A program made the translations under genes and the position numbers. Source: Planctomycetota bacterium (GTDB lineage Bacteria > Planctomycetota > Planctomycetia > Pirellulales > Lacipirellulaceae). Taken from it: 36,015 nucleotides of DNA. The notes beneath the pieces are model-generated. The model was not told the DNA's origin. It made no database searches and worked only from the letters and a program-made list of their open reading frames with translations. This document shows positions 32,089-36,015 of the stretch, piece after piece; position 1 is the first letter of the stretch, and every line of letters begins with the position of its first letter. Location: contig QEVI01000008.1 in assembly GCA_003576855.1 (NCBI GenBank), positions 1 through 36,015 on the forward strand, in the 5' to 3' direction.

Positions 32089-34223
32089 ACTGCTACGGGC
32101 GGCGACTTCGCCGACGGGCTGTCGCCTCGGCGGCGTGCGCAGCGGCTATCTGGCGCATGGCCATCCTGAGCGCAGCTTCGCCGCTGCTGGTGATCGCCGA
32201 CGCGGCGTCGCCCAACCCGTTCGGCGGCTATGTCGCGGAAATCCTTCGCGGCGAAGGGCTCCACTTGTTCGATCAGCTCGACCGCTCGGCGTGGATGAGC
32301 GGCGCCGACCCGGCGGGGGCCCTGTCGAGCCATAGCGCCGTGATTCTCGCCGAGATGGCGCTAAGCGCCGACCAGCAACAGCTTCTTCGCGACTATGTGC
32401 GGACCGGCGGCGTGTTGATCGCCGCGCGGCCCGACCGGGGACTGTCGGACGTGTTCGGCATCGAGCCGGCCGGCGAACGTCCCCAGCGGACGCTGCAATA
32501 CTTCGGCGTCGATCCGCTGCTGGCTCCCGGCCGCGGCGTAGCGCACGGCGCCCTGCAATACCACGGCGCGGCATCCAATTACGCTTTGCAGGGCGCCACC
32601 GCCCTGGCCTACTTCTACGCTAACGGCGACATGCCTTCCGAGAATCCAGCCGTCACCACGCACGCCTTCGGCCAGGGGACGGCCATCGCCCTGGCGTTCG
32701 ATCCGGCCAAAAGCGTGGTCCTCTCGCGACAAGGCAACCCCGCCTGGGCGAACACCGAGGGCGACGGCATCGCTCAGTACCGGCCGCACGATTTCTTCAC
32801 GCGGACCGACGGCCGCACCTGGTACGACCCACAGCGCATGGCCGTGCCGCACGCCGACGAGCTGCAGCGACTTGTTGCCAATGTGCTGATCGACGCCCAC
32901 CAGAATCCGCTTCCGCGGATGTGGTATCTGCCGGGTCGCCACAAATCGCTGCTGGTCAACACGGGCGACGGCGAGGATAACTTCGGCGCTCAATTCGATG
33001 CCGTGTTGAACGATGCGGCTAGCTACGGCGGCAAGTTCAGCGTGTACCTGCGCGACAGCGGCGTGGCAAACACGACGGCGGCGAAGGAAGCCGAGTGGCG
33101 CGCGGCTGGCCACGAGGTGGGCGTCCACATGTACGCCGACGGACTGGAAGGGCCGGGGGCCGCGGCCTACATGGACTACGCCTACAGCCGCATCGTCGGT
33201 GCCGTGCAAAGCAAGTTCGGCCACCCGGCCCGCACCGCCCGCAGTCACACGATCGACTGGACCGGGTGGGTCGACATGGCCCGCATCGAAGCCGACCATG
33301 GCACGCAGCTCGACGCCAATTATTACCATTACTTGAACGGCGCCGTAGTCGACCCGCTCGCGGCGAACGGCTACTTCACGGGAAGCGGTCTGCCCCAGCG
33401 GCTCATCGACGAAGAGGGGCGGCTGCTCGACGTGTATCAAGCCGCCACGCAATGGCCGGACGAGTGGTTCGCCGATAACGGGTTCACGGCTCAACAAGCC
33501 ATTGACGTGATGACCGGCATGTTCGAAGCCGCCGAGACGAGTGGCTACTATTCCGCCTTCGTCGCCAACATCCATCCCGTGCGATACTACGGCCCGGACG
33601 TCACCTACGCCTGGACCCAGGCCATTTGGCAGTACTGCCAGCAACGCGGCATCCCGATGTGGTCGGCCGAGATGCTGCTGGACTTCGTCTTGGCACGAGC
33701 CGGCTCGACGTTCGAGAACCTCCAGTACGCCGACCACGGCTTCCAGTTCGACTTCGTGGCGGGCGCCAGCGGCTTCGACCTGACGCTCATGATTCCCGTC
33801 GACTGGGACGACCTTCAACTGCAGCAGGTGTTGGTCGACGACGTTCCGGCGGAGTTGTTCGTCGAGACGATTAAAGGCGTCGATTACGGCATGTTCACGC
33901 CCCGCGCGGATCAGGCGCACATCGCGGCGATATACCAACGACCGTTGACCGCTGACTTCAACGAAGACGGGCGCGTGGACTCGGCCGACCTGGACCAGTG
34001 GCAAACGGACTTCGGCATCGGGCCGAGCGCCGACGCGGACGCCGACGGCGACGCCGACGGCGCCGATTTTCTGGCCTGGCAGCGACGATTCGGCGCGTCG
34101 GGCGTCGTGGCAGCTACCGTCGTGCCTGAGCCGGGATCGGGGCTGCTGGCGTCCGTGCTGTTGTGCGTAATCGCTCCGCGGCTCGATCGCGGGATCCGCG
34201 TCATCCGTGGCTCCGTGGTTTAA
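32085..34223 (+). CDS. Exported deacetylase-like protein with dockerin and PEP-CTERM tail
   Basis: This 712-aa protein starts at the ATG at 32085, overlapping the RraA stop (ATGA). An Arg-rich N-terminus and hydrophobic segment (about 9-40) act as signal peptide. Residues of about 43-125 resemble a class I glutamine-amidotransferase-like domain without catalytic Cys (YVAEILRGEGLHLFDQL, RTGGVLIAARPDRG). Residues of about 285-530 resemble a NodB-type polysaccharide deacetylase: D295 in NTGDGED and H348 in GHEVGVHMYAD; the second His ligand of H-x-x-x-H is D352 here. A beta domain, a dockerin pair (DFNEDGRVDSADL; DADADGDADGADF) and a VPEP tail follow. The tail ends in an unusual LDRGIRVIRGSVV. 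Function: possible surface polysaccharide deacetylase, or an inactive relative. Confidence 0.75.
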   Translation: MNCYGRRLRRRAVASAACAAAIWRMAILSAASPLLVIADAASPNPFGGYVAEILRGEGLHLFDQLDRSAWMSGADPAGALSSHSAVILAEMALSADQQQLLRDYVRTGGVLIAARPDRGLSDVFGIEPAGERPQRTLQYFGVDPLLAPGRGVAHGALQYHGAASNYALQGATALAYFYANGDMPSENPAVTTHAFGQGTAIALAFDPAKSVVLSRQGNPAWANTEGDGIAQYRPHDFFTRTDGRTWYDPQRMAVPHADELQRLVANVLIDAHQNPLPRMWYLPGRHKSLLVNTGDGEDNFGAQFDAVLNDAASYGGKFSVYLRDSGVANTTAAKEAEWRAAGHEVGVHMYADGLEGPGAAAYMDYAYSRIVGAVQSKFGHPARTARSHTIDWTGWVDMARIEADHGTQLDANYYHYLNGAVVDPLAANGYFTGSGLPQRLIDEEGRLLDVYQAATQWPDEWFADNGFTAQQAIDVMTGMFEAAETSGYYSAFVANIHPVRYYGPDVTYAWTQAIWQYCQQRGIPMWSAEMLLDFVLARAGSTFENLQYADHGFQFDFVAGASGFDLTLMIPVDWDDLQLQQVLVDDVPAELFVETIKGVDYGMFTPRADQAHIAAIYQRPLTADFNEDGRVDSADLDQWQTDFGIGPSADADADGDADGADFLAWQRRFGASGVVAATVVPEPGSGLLASVLLCVIAPRLDRGIRVIRGSVV

Positions 34224-34271
34224 CCGAGCGCTGCCACATCAACGTCCCTTTTTACTGCGGAGGCCATCGCC

Positions 34272-36015
34272 ATGGACCGCCGAGAGCTGCTCACGACGTT
34301 CGCCGCCAGCGCCGCGGCGCTCCGCGTCGCCAACCCCGACGCGGCGTGCAAAGCGGACGGCAAGACCGACGCCGCCCAAGGCGTTCCCCTGGAGAAAGAC
34401 GGACTGCAGTTCTGGTCCCAGACGTCGCTGCAGCGAGTGTTTCCTAATTCACCGCCGGCGAGCGCCGAGCCCTTGGCGCTCGTCTCGGCGCGGAACGCCC
34501 AGGTTTCGTTCCAAGCGTGCTTTCGCAGCGCGCACGCTCGCTGCTTCCGCATTTGCGCCAAGGTCGCCGCGCCCGACGGCTGGGGGGTCGAAGTCCGCCG
34601 CGTCGGCTATGTACCCATGCAGCAGTTGAATACCGACGTGCCGCTCGACGAGATCGACGGCGTCGGTCACGTGCCGGGGCTGGTCCCCGACCCGCTCTAC
34701 CCCGAATCGACCGCCGACGTCGGGCCGGCGTCCAACGGCGCCTTTTGGATCACGCTCAACGTGCCCGCTGAGGCCCGCGTCGGGCGGCACGACGTCGGCG
34801 TGGAACTGACGGTCAGCGACGAATACCGCTTCCCCGGCTGGACGGGCGCCCGGCCGTGGAGCGTCACCCTGCCGGTCGTCGTGGACGTGAAGCCGCTGGT
34901 GCTCAAGCCTCGCGTCGACTTCCCCGTCACCCACTGGCTTTCGGCCGATTCCATCTGGGAGTATTACCGGATCGAGCCGTTTAGCGAACGGTTCTGGCAG
35001 TTGGCGGACGCCTACATCGCGGACCTCACGGCGCACCAGCTCAACGTCGTCTACGCGCCGATTTTCAACGCACGGCACGAAATCCTCCAGCGGCCAGCCC
35101 AACTGCTGAAGGTGCGGCGCGTCGGCGACGATCGCTACCAGTTCGACTTCAGCGACGTCCGCCGCTGGATCGGCCTGGCCAAGAAGCACGGCGCCGAGTA
35201 CCTCGAGTGGACCCACTTCTTCACGCCGGCGCCGACCAGCGGCAAGCATCCGCAGCGCATCTTCGAGCGCTGGGACTCGCTGGGCCCGCTCCTCTGGCCG
35301 CCGGAAGCTGCGGCCGCCGGCCCGACGTATCGCCGTTTCCTCGAGCAGTTCCTGCCGCAGTTCAAGCAGGTGCTCGACGATGAGGGCGTCTTCCAGCGGT
35401 CGCTGTTCCACTGCGCCGACGAGCCGGACGGCGACGCGCAACTGCAGGACTATCGCCAGGCCCGCCTCCTGCTGCGCGAGCTGGCCCCGTGGATGAAGGT
35501 CATCGACGCGATGAGCGATACGCGGTTCGCCACCGAGCGGTTGACCGACGTGCCGATCCCCAGCATCGTCACCGCGCCCCATTTCGCCGAGGCGGGCTGC
35601 CCGGCCTGGACGTACTTCTGCTGCGGGCCGCGCGGCCGGTACCTGCAGCGGCTCTTCGACACGCCGCTGCCCAAGCTCCGCATGGCGGGTTGGCTGTTCT
35701 ACAAGCTCCGCGCCCGCGGGTTCCTCCACTGGGGCCACAACTACTGGTTCGTGTTCTGCACCAGCCAGATCGGCAATCCGTTCATCGACGGCGCCGTCAG
35801 CGCCTGGCCCGGCATGCCCTACGGCGACGCCTTCGTCGTGTATCCCGGCGCCAACGGTCCGATCAGTTCCATCCGCTGGGAGGTCTTCGCCGAATCGCTG
35901 CAGGATTACGCCCTGCTGCAATCGGCGGGCGTAGACCCCGATGCGCCGTTGCTGGCCGACCTCAAGAGCTATGAGACGTTTCCGAAAGACGAGGCGTGGC
36001 TCGCCCAGGCCATGC
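34272..36015 (+). CDS. DUF4091 / GH123-like protein with Tat-type signal (3' end outside window)
   Basis: This gene starts at the ATG at 34272 with GGAGG nine bases upstream and runs off the right edge after 581 codons. The N-terminus (MDRRELLTTFAASAAAL) looks like a twin-arginine signal. The rest is a close paralogue of the protein at 6992-8749, with the same VPGLVPDPLYPE segment, the barrel, and the Asp-Glu pair as HCADEPDGD (D383, E384). The paralogue uses a Sec-type signal, so the two may be exported by different routes. Here the gene closes, or continues, the plus-strand operon, 48 bases after the deacetylase-like gene. Likely role: extracytoplasmic N-acetylhexosaminide-type hydrolysis, by family only. 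Confidence 0.83.
   Translation, partial: MDRRELLTTFAASAAALRVANPDAACKADGKTDAAQGVPLEKDGLQFWSQTSLQRVFPNSPPASAEPLALVSARNAQVSFQACFRSAHARCFRICAKVAAPDGWGVEVRRVGYVPMQQLNTDVPLDEIDGVGHVPGLVPDPLYPESTADVGPASNGAFWITLNVPAEARVGRHDVGVELTVSDEYRFPGWTGARPWSVTLPVVVDVKPLVLKPRVDFPVTHWLSADSIWEYYRIEPFSERFWQLADAYIADLTAHQLNVVYAPIFNARHEILQRPAQLLKVRRVGDDRYQFDFSDVRRWIGLAKKHGAEYLEWTHFFTPAPTSGKHPQRIFERWDSLGPLLWPPEAAAAGPTYRRFLEQFLPQFKQVLDDEGVFQRSLFHCADEPDGDAQLQDYRQARLLLRELAPWMKVIDAMSDTRFATERLTDVPIPSIVTAPHFAEAGCPAWTYFCCGPRGRYLQRLFDTPLPKLRMAGWLFYKLRARGFLHWGHNYWFVFCTSQIGNPFIDGAVSAWPGMPYGDAFVVYPGANGPISSIRWEVFAESLQDYALLQSAGVDPDAPLLADLKSYETFPKDEAWLAQAM

Noticed and set aside
1..36015. CRISPR array, tRNA, insertion sequence or prophage
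   Set aside because: No regularly spaced repeats, cloverleaf-like segments, transposase/integrase motifs or terminal inverted repeats with target duplications were seen.

Overview
The window looks like a chromosomal segment of a GC-rich planctomycete, probably order Pirellulales or a close relative. The evidence is the combination of a LEPR-XLL N-terminus, dockerin-like Ca-loop pairs next to PEP-CTERM sorting tails, a DUF1559 pseudopilin-like protein, and a carboxypeptidase-regulatory-like lipoprotein. Genus and species cannot be read from this sequence. No tRNA, rRNA, CRISPR array, transposase or integrase was seen.

Layout. (a) 1-6.9 kb: accessory secreted proteins. These are a LamG/dockerin protein running off the left edge (minus strand), an unrecognised 385-aa protein (minus), and a LEPR-XLL M6-type metalloprotease with three 126-aa tandem repeats (plus). 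The spacers hold a small family of palindromes, and the protease leader carries interleaved inverted repeats. (b) 7.0-21.1 kb, minus strand: a secreted glycan-degradation block. It reads from a giant 1401-aa PEP-CTERM protein through a regulatory-like-domain lipoprotein and a DUF1559 protein to two six-hairpin glycosidase-like proteins, a TIM-barrel hydrolase and a DUF4091/GH123-like hydrolase. (c) 21.1-21.8 kb: a divergent control region. (d) 21.8-36 kb, plus strand: a very tightly packed operon. It encodes a ROK regulator, an enolase-superfamily enzyme, three amidohydrolase-2 proteins (one without its metal ligands), a Na+/solute symporter, an NTF2-like protein, a creatininase-family amidohydrolase, a Gfo/Idh/MocA oxidoreductase, RidA, an RraA-like aldolase, a dockerin/PEP-CTERM deacetylase-like protein, and a second DUF4091 protein cut by the right edge. 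Many of these genes overlap by four bases (ATGA or GTGA).

Working model (inference). The two divergent arms form one sugar-utilisation locus under the ROK regulator. Secreted glycosidases and a deacetylase-like protein trim a glycan, possibly one containing N-acetylated sugars. The SSS symporter imports the product. The cytoplasmic enzymes then oxidise, hydrolyse, dehydrate and cleave it, with RidA clearing an imine or enamine. The substrate is not determined. The most unusual items are the giant ORF, which is three complete PEP-CTERM proteins fused in one frame with internal signal-peptide-like and sorting-signal segments, and the metal-ligand-less amidohydrolase encoded directly before two intact homologues.
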